This document shows positions 51,988-60,617 of a stretch of 64,000 nt of DNA, in pieces (within the stretch, counting starts at the first letter, position 1; every line of letters begins with the position of its first letter). Location: assembly GCA_964568735.1 (NCBI GenBank), contig CAZMRF010000001.1:124001-188000 (forward strand), in the 5' to 3' direction. Below the pieces are notes generated by a model. It saw only the letters and a list, made by a program, of their open reading frames with translations, was not told the DNA's origin and did not search any database. Source of the DNA: CAZMRF01 sp964568735 (GTDB lineage Bacteria > Acidobacteriota > Polarisedimenticolia > JACPZX01). Both the position numbers and the translations under genes were made by a program.

Positions 51988-53162
51988 GCCCGGCCCCCGC
52001 TCTCGGAAGATGCCGTCTCGGCCGACGCGGCCGGCTCCTTGCGCTCTTCCGGCTCCCCTCCGACCATCGCCCTCGCGCTCAGCTTCAGGTAGTTCATCCC
52101 GACCCTCGCCATCGAGGAGGGGGACAGGAGGATGTTCGTGTAGGAGGCGTTCGCCAGCGGGCAGGCGCACTCCTTGTTCCGGATGGAGCGGCGCAGCTCG
52201 TTCATGCGCGCTCCTTCCCAGACCGTCGGGAAGTCGTAGTCGTGCTCGCGCAGGTTGCCCGCCGACTCGCCGCGGACGCAGCACGGCCAGACGTCACCGT
52301 CGGGAGAGATCTGACAGGAGGCCCATCCGGCGTAGCAGTCGATGCTCTGCGTCTTGTCGACCACGGCCCGGCGCGCGAGCTTGTAGTACTCGAGGCGGAA
52401 GGACTGGGTCACCCGGCCCATCCCGTGGAACTTGCCCCGGCGCATCTCGGAGAGGAGGAAGTCGATGGCGCGGCCGTACTGGTTCGCGGCTGGCGTGATG
52501 CCGGTCCCCAGCGTCTGCAGCTCGTCGCGCTCCTCGGCGATCTCGGTAATGTAGGAGTCCGGCTTCATGGAGATGAGGCCGCGGTAGATGGCGGGGAAGT
52601 TCTCCACGTTGAAGCGCGAGATGACCGTGTGGATGCCCACGGTCAGATTCGGCAGATCGAGCGCCTTGAGCGAGTCGAAGGTGCGAGTGGCCAGCTCGAA
52701 GTTGTCCTCCGTTCCGCGGATTCGATCGTGGCGGTGACCCAGCTCGTCGAGCGAGACGTTGATGATGATCTCGCTCTCGGGGCAATCGCGCGCCATCTGC
52801 TCGACGCGGCCGGCGGTGGTGTCGGGGAAGGTCCCGTTGTGCGGGATGTTGATGACCTTGGGCCGGCACCGTTCGTAGACCACCCGCACGATGTCCACGA
52901 TGTCCTTGCGGAGGAAGGGCTCGCCGCCGCTGAGCGTGAACCAGTAGGGACGCCTTCCGACCGTCGCGAGGATGCGGTCGTACTCCTCCACGCTGAGGAT
53001 CTTCACCTTGCGCTCGTACACGTTGCACGTCATGCAGCGGGAGTTGCACGCGTAGAGCAGGCTGAGGGTGAAGTTCAACGGAGCCGGGGCAGGGCTCCCC
53101 ACGGCCCTGAACGCCCAGTAGGACGGGAGTACCGGAAGAAGACTAGTGATGCCCTTGGACAT
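51984..53162 (-). CDS. Radical SAM protein with SPASM-type C-terminal cysteines
   Basis: A 392-residue enzyme: 4Fe-4S motif CNSRCMTC near residue 40, the GGE motif in FTLSGGEPFLRKDIVDIV, and a C-terminal auxiliary-cluster region CYAGWASC, GDVWPCCVRGESAGNL and KECACPLA. The layout is that of SPASM/twitch enzymes that modify peptides, alcohols or sugars. Its start overlaps the 3' end of the GT2 gene by 20 bases and its stop overlaps the phosphoesterase GTG. No small precursor peptide gene was found near it, which argues against a peptide maturase. Confidence 0.9.
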   Translation of the reverse strand: MSKGITSLLPVLPSYWAFRAVGSPAPAPLNFTLSLLYACNSRCMTCNVYERKVKILSVEEYDRILATVGRRPYWFTLSGGEPFLRKDIVDIVRVVYERCRPKVINIPHNGTFPDTTAGRVEQMARDCPESEIIINVSLDELGHRHDRIRGTEDNFELATRTFDSLKALDLPNLTVGIHTVISRFNVENFPAIYRGLISMKPDSYITEIAEERDELQTLGTGITPAANQYGRAIDFLLSEMRRGKFHGMGRVTQSFRLEYYKLARRAVVDKTQSIDCYAGWASCQISPDGDVWPCCVRGESAGNLREHDYDFPTVWEGARMNELRRSIRNKECACPLANASYTNILLSPSSMARVGMNYLKLSARAMVGGEPEERKEPAASAETASSESGGRA

Positions 53163-54051
53163 CCTTGGTGGTCACCGCGATCTCCCAGACGGTGTGAGAC
53201 CGCCCGGCGATGTAGTGATCATAGGTGCCCAGGAGCCGACCGGCCGCTTCCAGTGCCGCGGCGCCGATCCCGGCGGGAATCCTCTCCGGCTGGGACATGA
53301 CGTCGGAGACGAAGACCTTCCCTATGCGCGACAGGCTCATGGTCGAGGGGGCGTAACCGGTCAGTTTCCTCGCGTCGAGATGCCCCGCGTGGATCCGCCG
53401 GCGCTGCCGGAGGAAGTCCCCCACCGTCTCGGGGCCCTTGTTCCTGATGATGGCCTCGGGCACGTACCGGAACCCGTACCCCTGCTTCGCCACCTCCGTC
53501 TCGATGCTCACCTCGTCCACGGCGGTCTCGTCCGGGATGCGACCTACCACGTCCCTGAAGGCGACCATCTCGCCCATCTTCGGGCTCTCCATGGCGATGA
53601 TGTGGTGGAGGCGCCACAACGTGTGGACGCACCTGCCGATGAACTTGCTCTCGCCATTCACGGGGACGACCTGTCCTCCCGTCATCCCCACCTTCGGATC
53701 CTGGAGCATGGGGCGGATCAGGAGCTCCACGGCGTCGTAGGCGGGCAGAGTGTCGCCGCTGGCCAGCACCCTGAAATCTGTCTTGCTCGTCCTGAGGTAG
53801 AGGTTGATCGCCCGCGCCTTGCCTTCGCGCCTCGTCTGCTTGATGAGGCGGATGCGGGGATCCCTGCGCGCCGAGGCCTGGACGATCGCCTCGGTCTCGT
53901 CGGTGCAGCCACTCGCGACGACCACGATCTCGCTCAGCCTGCAAAGGCGGGTCCGCTGGGCGATCAGAGCGTCGAGGAGCGCGCGAATATTGCGCCCCTC
54001 GTTGTAGGCCATGATGCCGACGCCTACGGTCGGAAGCTCGGAGTTGCGCAA
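53143..54051 (-). CDS. GT2 glycosyltransferase
   Basis: A 302-residue GT-A enzyme: VGVGIMAYNEGRNIRALL, IVVVASGCTDETEAIV, RREGKARAINLYLR, VLASGDTLPAYDAVEL, AVDEVSIETEVAKQGYGFRY and FLRQRRRIHAGHLDARKL (processive-type QxxRW-like block). It ends with a short amphipathic region. The TTG at 54051 is chosen because AGGGGGAG lies six bases upstream; a longer frame to 54135 has no such site. It is the first gene of the unit that runs through the SPASM protein, phosphoesterase, DUF362 and epimerase. Confidence 0.82.
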   Translation of the reverse strand: MRNSELPTVGVGIMAYNEGRNIRALLDALIAQRTRLCRLSEIVVVASGCTDETEAIVQASARRDPRIRLIKQTRREGKARAINLYLRTSKTDFRVLASGDTLPAYDAVELLIRPMLQDPKVGMTGGQVVPVNGESKFIGRCVHTLWRLHHIIAMESPKMGEMVAFRDVVGRIPDETAVDEVSIETEVAKQGYGFRYVPEAIIRNKGPETVGDFLRQRRRIHAGHLDARKLTGYAPSTMSLSRIGKVFVSDVMSQPERIPAGIGAAALEAAGRLLGTYDHYIAGRSHTVWEIAVTTKDVQGHH

Positions 54052-54331
54052 CCCTGTCTCCCCCTGATGGTGCGAGCCGGTGGGTTGCCACGAGGACCCC
54101 CCCCCGGCCGGCCACGTGTGACGGGACCTCCGCAAAGCCCCGGGCTCTATCCCCGGAAAGCCGGGGGCATGGCGCCCGAAGACACGGATCCACGTCTGGC
54201 AGGGCTGTTCGGTTCTGAATCATCGCCTTCGGCTCCGGAGCGCGTCTCCTGCTCCGTGGAACGCTCCCGACGACTCCCCTGACACCGGAGCAGTTCCGTT
54301 GAAGGCGATTGGGCCAGCTTTTTGCTGTGCG

Positions 54332-54351
54332 CGCAATATACGCGTATTGCG
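54332..54351. promoter_or_regulatory. Inverted repeat CGCAATA-N6-TATTGCG, possible operator
   Basis: A perfect 7-bp inverted repeat with a six-base centre, in a locally AT-richer part of the 422-base gap (54052-54473) upstream of the GT2-led unit. I see no gene in that gap. Confidence 0.45.
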
Positions 54352-54473
54352 GCGGGCTTGTCAATGGAAGGAGCCGCGGCGTACGGAGTTGCGCCCGATT
54401 CTCACTTTGAATCAGACCAAACGCAACCGATCTCACCCGCGTGTCGCAGTTCGCGCGTGATCGACGTCGGGTC

Positions 54474-56207
54474 CTAGGAGCCTCTCTCGGAGGGAGGCTC
54501 GCCCCCCTCGAGGATCTCGTAGACGATGACGAGCGGGTCCTCGGACTTGCCTGAGCCCGCTGTCAGCACGTGACGCAACGCGGGTGGGGCCGAAGGCGGA
54601 TCGAGCAGGATGGCGAGCTGGGGGCGCTGAAGGAGGAGCGTCTCCTCGTGGACCACGAGATAGCGAACCCGCCGCTGGCGCGCGTACTCGAGGACCCTCT
54701 CCAGGCTGTCGTACGGGAGGAGCTCGAAGGGCAGTCCCGCGTAGAAAGGCACGACGGGGGTCAGCGCCATGACGGGCCGTGAGTCCGGCGAGATCTCGCG
54801 GAGCCTCTCTCCGACGCCCCTGTGCTCGCGCCAGAGGTGCTCCGTGCGCTGCGCCGGCGGAATCGCATGCGCCATCGCCGTCACACCGAACAGGACGGCA
54901 AGCGCGCACGCCGCGGCGGAGCGAAGAATGGCGTTCCTCCTCCCGGCGGAATCGAGGAAGGTAGCGGAGAGCCACTCCTCGACCGCCACCCACCCTCTCG
55001 CCATCCATACCACCGTCAGCGCCATCGAGGCGTATAGAAAACGGCTCTGGACGTACGAGAGCGCCCAGGAGCATCCGGCCACGAGGAACCAGGCCAGGAG
55101 CACCTGGCTCCTCCGATCGGCGCCCGGGGACCACGGCTTCGCCACGATGCCGAGGGTGAGGAGCGCGAGGAAGATCGTCGGCAGGACCAGCCCGTACTTG
55201 AGCGTGTCGAGGTAGAGAGTGCGGAAGTTCCTCAGCACCACCTTCACGAGGTAGGTCGGCTGAATGACCTCACCGAGCAGATCCGCATCGCGGATGGGGG
55301 CTCCTCCCGACGGAAGCAGGCCGAGGGCCCTGAAGGCCTCGGACGACCTCAGATCGTCGCCGGCCGCATTGAGCCCGAACTTGACGCGCTCGTAGAAGAC
55401 AGCGCTTCCCTCCCTCTCGGGCCAGTTCTCGCGGATCCCCTCGGTCATGATCATGTTGTGCACCTGCGTCATCACGGCCTTGGGCGAGATGAGCCAGTGG
55501 CCTGTCCGTGAATGCAGCCAGACGCAGTAGGGGACGGCGAAGACGAGGAAGCCTGCCATCAGGATGCCGGCCCACCGAGCGGCCGACGCGACGCCGCGGC
55601 GCATCGGGAGCCATGCCGAGAAGAAGATGAACGCCGCACCGGCTCCTGCGTACGCGAGCCCCTCGGGCCGGGCCAGGAAGGCGAGGCCGAGGAGGGCTCC
55701 GGCGAGGAGGCTGCCCTTTCCCATGCCGCGCAAGCTGGAGGCCGCTCCCTGGATCGCAGCGAGCGCGCAGGCTACGAGCAGCCCGAAAACGGGCTCCGTG
55801 AGCGCGAGACCCGAGAAGTGAATGAGGAGCGGATAGACCGCGATGAGCCACGCGGCTCTCCAGGCAGCGTTCGCTCCATGGAGCCGCCAGGAGAAGAGCG
55901 CGATCGGCAGGACCAGCAGGGCGCCCAGCCCGATCGAAAGGATTCGGGCGGCGGGCAGCGGATCGCGCAGGACGAGGATCGACAGCGCCAGGAGGAAAGG
56001 ATGGAGCGGCGGCTGGATGATATCGGGGAAGCGCTTGTCGATCCCCTGGAATCCTTCCCCCGCGAGAAGGCCCTGCCCGATCGTGATGTAGCGGACCTCC
56101 TGCGGCCCGGCAGGTCCGCAAGAGAGGGCGGAGATCGCGCGCACGACCACCGCCACGACGAGCGAGGCGAGGATTAGCGCGAGAGCGATGCGCTCCTCGC
56201 GGCTCAT
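54474..56207 (-). CDS. GT-C family membrane glycosyltransferase
   Basis: A 577-residue multi-pass protein. Loop 1 reads GPQEVRYITIGQGLLAGEGF then RFPDIIQPPLHPFLLAL, with Glu as the likely catalytic acid; LAFLARPEGLAYAGAGA and SRFLYASMALTVVWMA are typical of the ArnT/PMT group. About 11 membrane segments precede a soluble tail of about 130 residues. The ATG at 56207 leaves 40 bases to the divergent flippase gene; an in-frame start at 56249 would overlap it. Confidence 0.84.
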   Translation of the reverse strand: MSREERIALALILASLVVAVVVRAISALSCGPAGPQEVRYITIGQGLLAGEGFQGIDKRFPDIIQPPLHPFLLALSILVLRDPLPAARILSIGLGALLVLPIALFSWRLHGANAAWRAAWLIAVYPLLIHFSGLALTEPVFGLLVACALAAIQGAASSLRGMGKGSLLAGALLGLAFLARPEGLAYAGAGAAFIFFSAWLPMRRGVASAARWAGILMAGFLVFAVPYCVWLHSRTGHWLISPKAVMTQVHNMIMTEGIRENWPEREGSAVFYERVKFGLNAAGDDLRSSEAFRALGLLPSGGAPIRDADLLGEVIQPTYLVKVVLRNFRTLYLDTLKYGLVLPTIFLALLTLGIVAKPWSPGADRRSQVLLAWFLVAGCSWALSYVQSRFLYASMALTVVWMARGWVAVEEWLSATFLDSAGRRNAILRSAAACALAVLFGVTAMAHAIPPAQRTEHLWREHRGVGERLREISPDSRPVMALTPVVPFYAGLPFELLPYDSLERVLEYARQRRVRYLVVHEETLLLQRPQLAILLDPPSAPPALRHVLTAGSGKSEDPLVIVYEILEGGEPPSERGS

Positions 56208-56247
56208 TCCTGGCCGCCCCGGGAGTGCTCTGTTATCCTCGCGCGCC

Positions 56248-57729
56248 ATGGCTCATCTCGCCCCGCGTGAGATCGCCCGCGACTTCATCTACCTCTCCTC
56301 GGCAAGGCTCGTCTCCCTGGCCGTCAATTTCGTGAGGAGCCTCTTCATCCCTCGCTTGCTCGGGCCTGAGCCCTACGGGGCGTGGAAGACGCTCGGGATC
56401 TTCCAATCTTATATGCAGTTCTCGGATTTCGGGGCGGGAGCAGCGCTGAAGCGGGAAATCCCGCTGTACGCGAGCCGGGGAGACGAGGACGGCCTCAGAA
56501 GATCCCGCGACGTCGCCTTCTTCGTCAACAACGCCGTGGTCCTCGTCGCGGGGGCGGCCGCGCTGGTGGGCTCCCTGATCGTCGAATCCCCCGCCTACGG
56601 CAGGGCGATCCGTCTTTTCATCCTCCTCGTCTACGCGAGGCAGATCAACGGCTTCCTCGAGAAGCTCCTCTTCTGGCGGAAGGACTTCTCCTACGCCTCC
56701 AGGCTCGCCCTGGTCCTCTCCCTTCTGGAGTCGGCGCTGGCCATCGGAGGGACGATGCTCTACGGGCTCGACGGGCTGATCGTCGGGACCTTCGTCGCCT
56801 ACTCGGCCGTCGTGTACCTCCAGCTCCGCCGAATCGACTTCGGGATCGGATTCACGTTCAGCTGGAAGGCCTGGGCGGAGCTGGTGAAGATCGGTTTTCC
56901 CTCCCACGTCAACGGGCTCCTCTACAACATACTGACGAGTATCGACAGGATGCTCATCCTGCCCGTCCTGGGGCTCGCGGGGGTCGGTCTCTATGGCCTG
57001 GCCATGACCATCAACGACTACCTGTTCCAGCTCTCCTACGCCTTCGGCCACGTGCTCTCGCCCCGCCTCGTCGAGCGCTGGGGCGAGAGGGAATCGCTCG
57101 AGGATGTCCGCCCGATGGTGGAGACGCCGACGCTCGCGATCGCGGTCGTGGCCCCGGTGCTCCTCGGCGCCGTCTACTTCAGCGCGGCGCCCGCCATCGA
57201 GATCGTCCTGCCCGACTTCCGTGAGGCCATCCTCCCGTTGAGGATCCTGCTCGTGGGAACATACTTCTCGTCCCTGCATCGCGGGATGAGCTCCTTCTTC
57301 CTCGCGATACGGAAGCAGGGGCGCCTTCTCCCGGCTTATGCCTTCGCCATCGTCCTGAACGCCGCGATGGTCTGGCTCGCTCTCGACAACGGATTCGGGA
57401 TCACCGGCGTGGCCCTGGCGAGCACGACGGCCATGACCCTCTTCAGCCTGGCTCTGATCGTGATGGCGCAGCACATCCTCGGTGAGGGCATCCGGGGCCA
57501 GGCCCGCTTCGTGATGCTTCTTGCGGTCCCCCTCGCCTGGGCCTCCGCGGCGATGCTCGCGTCGACCGCGGTGGCCACCCTTCTCCTCGGCGGGCGCGGC
57601 GGCCCCGCGGCCCTCGGAGCGGCGGGCCTGGCGCTGTATGGCCTCCTCTATGCTCCCGCGATCTACTTCGGATACCGCTTCATCAGGTCCCGTGGCGAGA
57701 GCGGCACGCCGCAAGGCGCAGGGTCATGA
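56248..57729 (+). CDS. Oligosaccharide flippase (Wzx/MVF-type polysaccharide biosynthesis protein)
   Basis: A 493-residue protein with 12-14 membrane helices. The start MAHLAPREIARDFIYLSSARLV and the segments FIPRLLGPEPYGAWKTL and GAGAALKREIPLY match the polysaccharide-biosynthesis/MATE-like flippases, as do FPSHVNGLLYNILTSIDRM and LGLAGVGLYGLAMTINDY. It should move lipid-linked glycan units across the inner membrane, the step between the cytoplasmic GT2 enzymes and the periplasmic GT-C enzymes of this window. Its stop overlaps the convergent ligA stop by six bases. Confidence 0.9.
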   Translation: MAHLAPREIARDFIYLSSARLVSLAVNFVRSLFIPRLLGPEPYGAWKTLGIFQSYMQFSDFGAGAALKREIPLYASRGDEDGLRRSRDVAFFVNNAVVLVAGAAALVGSLIVESPAYGRAIRLFILLVYARQINGFLEKLLFWRKDFSYASRLALVLSLLESALAIGGTMLYGLDGLIVGTFVAYSAVVYLQLRRIDFGIGFTFSWKAWAELVKIGFPSHVNGLLYNILTSIDRMLILPVLGLAGVGLYGLAMTINDYLFQLSYAFGHVLSPRLVERWGERESLEDVRPMVETPTLAIAVVAPVLLGAVYFSAAPAIEIVLPDFREAILPLRILLVGTYFSSLHRGMSSFFLAIRKQGRLLPAYAFAIVLNAAMVWLALDNGFGITGVALASTTAMTLFSLALIVMAQHILGEGIRGQARFVMLLAVPLAWASAAMLASTAVATLLLGGRGGPAALGAAGLALYGLLYAPAIYFGYRFIRSRGESGTPQGAGS

Positions 57730-59739
57730 GCGCCCGGCGAGTCTCAGGAAAGCCTGCTCGTCGAGCACTTCTATCCCGAGCGCACGGGCGCGTGCGAGCT
57801 TGCCTCCCGCGGCCTCACCCGCCACGAGGTGCGTGACCTTCTTCGTCAGCGAGCCCGCCACGCGACCCCCGAGTGAGCGGACGAGGGCGGCCGCCTCGCT
57901 TCGGGAGAGAGCCGCGAGCTCGCCGGTGAAGACGAAGACCTTCCCCGCCATGGGCCCTCCCGTCGATGGCTCCTCCACGGGCGCGGGCTTCACGCCGGCT
58001 GCGAGGAGCGAGCGGACCATCGCCCGGTTGGAATCGTCGCGGAAGAACTCGAGGATCGCCTCGGAGACCTCGGGACCAACGTCGGAGGTCCGCTCGAGGG
58101 TCTCCTGGTTTGCCTCCATCAGCTTCTCGATCGTGCCGAGCTCCCGGGCCAGAGCCGCGGCGACGGATTCACCGACGTGGCGGATCCCCAGAGCGTGGAT
58201 GAGGCGCGCAAGGGTCGTCGATCGCGACCGCTGGATCGAGGCGAGGAGGTTGCGGGCTGACTTCTCGCCCATCCTCTCGAGCCCGGCCACCTGCTCGAGG
58301 GTGAGCTTGTAGAGGTCCGCCGGATCGCGCACGAGGCCCTTTTCGACGAGGCGGTCCACGAGCTTCCCGCCCAGGTGATCGATGTCCATCGCCTCGCGGC
58401 GGGCGAAATGCAGGAGCCTCGCCTTCACCTGCGCGGGGCAGGCCCTGTTCGGGCATCGGGCCACCACGGCGTCGCCCTCCGGCATCACGGCCCGGGTGCC
58501 GCAGGCGGGACAGGCATCGGGCATCCGGTAGGGCTCGGATCCCGCGGGGCGCATGGCCGCAACGACGCTCACAACCTCGGGGATGACGTCTCCGGCCCTG
58601 CGCACGACGACGGTGTCGCCTCTCCTGACGTCCTTCTCCCGGATCTGCGCCGCGTTGTGCAGGGTCGCGCTGCTGACGACGACGCCGCCGATGGGCACAG
58701 GTCTGAGCACCGCCACCGGCGTGAGCGCGCCGGTCCTCCCGACCTGCACTTCGATGTCCTCCAGGATCGTCTCGGCCTCGACGGGCGGGAACTTCCAGGC
58801 GATCGCCCACCTCGGGTTCCGCGAACGGGCGCCCAGCTCGGCTTGCAGTGCGATGCTGTCGATCTTGATCACGAGACCGTCGATCTCGAACGGGACTCGG
58901 TGCCGGGCCTCGGCCAGGGACGCGTAGTACCCGCGCACACCCTCGAGATCGGTGAAGAGGCGGCCTCGCTCCCCCGCCGTCGGCAGCCCCCACGAGCGCA
59001 GCGAGTCCATCGCCGCGCTCTGGCTCTCGAACTCCGTGCCCGCGTGCCGCCCCAGCCCATGGACGATCATCCGCAGCGGACGCCGCGCGGTGACGCGCGG
59101 ATCCAGCTGCCGCAACGAGCCGGCAGCGGCGTTCCGAGGGTTCGCGAAGGTCCTCTCGCCATCGCGCGACGCGGCCTCGTTCAGTCGGGCGAAGTCCGCC
59201 TTCTCGATGAAGACCTCGCCACGAACCTCGAGCAGCTCCGGGGGCTCACCCCGGAGGGCCTGGGGCACGTCGCGGATCGTACGGACGTTCGCCGTGACGT
59301 TTTCGCCGATCCTGCCGTCGCCTCGCGTGGAGGCGACGGCGAGGGCACCCTTCTCGTAGAGGATCTCGATGCCGGCCCCGTCGATCTTGGGCTCGCACCA
59401 GTACGAGAGTGCCTCGTCCCGTCCGAGGTGGGAGATCATCCTCGCGCGCCATGCCTCGATCTCCTCCTCGGAGAGCGCGTTCTCCAGAGAGAGCATGGGG
59501 AGGGCTCGCGTGACCTGTTCGAACCCCTGCGCGGGCGGCGCTCCGACGCTGCGGGTCGGAGAATCCGCCGTCGCGAGATCGGGGTAGCGCTCCTCCAGCT
59601 CGATGAGCTCGCGGAAGAGGCGATCGTACGCCGCGTCCGTGATCGCGGGATCGTCGTGCGAGTAGTAGCGCTGGTCGTGCAGCCGAATGAGGCGCCGAAG
59701 CTCGGCGGCGCGGCTCGCAGCGGATTCCGGAACGGGCAT
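57724..59739 (-). CDS. ligA: NAD-dependent DNA ligase
   Basis: A 671-residue enzyme of normal length that seals nicks using NAD+. Domains in order: Ia (LIRLHDQRYYSHDDPAITDA), adenylation domain with the catalytic Lys in WCEPKIDGAGIEILYEKG, SLRQLDPRVTARRPL and IDGLVIKID, OB fold (GRTGALTPVAVLRPV), zinc finger CPACGT with CPNRACPAQ, helix-hairpin-helix repeats and a C-terminal BRCT domain (GKVFVFTGELAALSRSEA). The usual KxDG is intact. ATG 59739. It is followed upstream by tRNA-Val. Confidence 0.97.
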   Translation of the reverse strand: MPVPESAASRAAELRRLIRLHDQRYYSHDDPAITDAAYDRLFRELIELEERYPDLATADSPTRSVGAPPAQGFEQVTRALPMLSLENALSEEEIEAWRARMISHLGRDEALSYWCEPKIDGAGIEILYEKGALAVASTRGDGRIGENVTANVRTIRDVPQALRGEPPELLEVRGEVFIEKADFARLNEAASRDGERTFANPRNAAAGSLRQLDPRVTARRPLRMIVHGLGRHAGTEFESQSAAMDSLRSWGLPTAGERGRLFTDLEGVRGYYASLAEARHRVPFEIDGLVIKIDSIALQAELGARSRNPRWAIAWKFPPVEAETILEDIEVQVGRTGALTPVAVLRPVPIGGVVVSSATLHNAAQIREKDVRRGDTVVVRRAGDVIPEVVSVVAAMRPAGSEPYRMPDACPACGTRAVMPEGDAVVARCPNRACPAQVKARLLHFARREAMDIDHLGGKLVDRLVEKGLVRDPADLYKLTLEQVAGLERMGEKSARNLLASIQRSRSTTLARLIHALGIRHVGESVAAALARELGTIEKLMEANQETLERTSDVGPEVSEAILEFFRDDSNRAMVRSLLAAGVKPAPVEEPSTGGPMAGKVFVFTGELAALSRSEAAALVRSLGGRVAGSLTKKVTHLVAGEAAGGKLARARALGIEVLDEQAFLRLAGRS

Positions 59740-59788
59740 GGGAGAGGTCTTGTGGAGGAGGTGCCCCGGACGGGATGATCAGGATTGC

Positions 59789-59863
59789 TGGTGGGCCGTG
59801 TAGGATTCGAACCTACGACTTCTACCGTGTGAAGGTAGCACTCTCCCGCTGAGTTAACGGCCC
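59789..59863 (-). tRNA. tRNA-Val (anticodon CAC)
   Basis: A 75-nt gene with encoded CCA. Acceptor GGGCCGT pairs fully with ACGGCCC; D-arm CTCA/GAG region; anticodon stem CTACC/GGTAG around TTCACAC gives anticodon CAC; T-arm GTAGG-TTCGAAT-CCTAC. Confidence 0.96.
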
Positions 59864-59871
59864 ACGGCCCT

Positions 59872-59903
59872 GCACGACGCAGCCCGCGAGGCTTGCGTCG
59901 TGC
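59872..59903. repeat. Strong hairpin just upstream of tRNA-Val
   Basis: GCACGACGCA (59872-59881) and TGCGTCGTGC (59894-59903) are perfect inverted copies; with AGCC/GGCT inside them the stem reaches about 13 bp with a one-base bulge and five-base loop. It lies eight bases from the tRNA 5' end, inside the predicted leader. It may guide 5' processing. Confidence 0.6.
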
Positions 59904-59919
59904 CGACGCGGGGAGCGCG

Positions 59920-59928
59920 AATATACCA
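59920..59928 (-). promoter_or_regulatory. Extended -10 promoter of tRNA-Val
   Basis: Minus strand TGG-TATATT, an extended -10 element about 57 bases before the tRNA. No matching -35 hexamer, which extended -10 promoters can do without. Confidence 0.5.
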
Positions 59929-60000
59929 CGCCGAGGAGGCACCTCCGCCGGCGGGCGGCCGTCTGCGCGACGGCCGGACAACTCTTTGTACTAGAGTGCG

Positions 60001-60029
60001 TTGACGCCTCCCGGCGAGTGCACTAGGCT
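60001..60029 (+). promoter_or_regulatory. Candidate promoter of the 60068 gene pair
   Basis: TTGACG, 17 bases, TAGGCT, about 38 bases before the ATG at 60068. Would drive the small secreted protein and the sensor kinase. Confidence 0.4.
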
Positions 60030-60067
60030 CCGCCGGGCGCGACGGAGAGCACGGAGCGCATGAAGTG

Positions 60068-60610
60068 ATGGCGTGCACCTGGAAGCCAGCCGAGCCCGGA
60101 AAACCCGGACAAGCGCACCCTGCTGCACGGGCATCGAGGCGGTCCAGCCGCCTTCTCGCGGGCAGCCTCCTCGTGGCGCTGGCGGGCGGCACCGTGCCCG
60201 CTTCCAGCGAGAACCGCGCGCCCGCCGAGGAGATTGATCCGGGCCTGATGCAGGCGATTCAGGCGATCCGCCGGGGATTCTCCATGGAGACAACCGAGCC
60301 GATCCTCCCGCTCGTTCCCGAGGCGAGCAAGATCTACCTTGCCGTCGGCGTCATAGCCCACGAGCCGAGCTACTACTCCAGGGATCAGCTCGGCGCGCTC
60401 CTCCGCAAGGCATTTGAAACCTACAGGACGGTCCAATTCATGATCCGATTCGATCGCCAGGACGGAGGCGAAGAGGCCTCCGAGATGATCCTCTGCCGGG
60501 CGACCTGGATCTACGAGAGCCACGGATCGAGCACCAAGGTAAACCTGCGCTTCATGCTCTCGCGACGCCCCGCGACCTGGACGCTCAAGGAGATCCGCGA
60601 GACACTCTGA
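60068..60610 (+). CDS. Small secreted protein, DUF4783-like
   Basis: A 180-residue protein. A long basic N-region with Arg-Arg is followed by a hydrophobic core (LLAGSLLVALAGGTVPA) and probable cleavage near PASS. The mature domain (IRRGFSMETTEPILPLV, DQLGALLRKAFETYRTVQF, CRATWIYESHG, VNLRFMLSRRPATWTLKEI) looks like the cystatin/NTF2-like fold of DUF4783 proteins, of unknown function. It lies seven bases upstream of the sensor kinase gene, so the two are co-transcribed and it may be a periplasmic partner of the sensor. ATG 60068 is preferred over GTG 60065. Confidence 0.75.
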   Translation: MACTWKPAEPGKPGQAHPAARASRRSSRLLAGSLLVALAGGTVPASSENRAPAEEIDPGLMQAIQAIRRGFSMETTEPILPLVPEASKIYLAVGVIAHEPSYYSRDQLGALLRKAFETYRTVQFMIRFDRQDGGEEASEMILCRATWIYESHGSSTKVNLRFMLSRRPATWTLKEIRETL

Positions 60611-60617
60611 GTCCCGG

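Noticed and set aside
51984..53162. Peptide-maturation (RiPP) cluster around the SPASM radical SAM protein
   Set aside because: No small precursor-like gene with a leader was found nearby, and neighbours are glycan and lipid-type enzymes.
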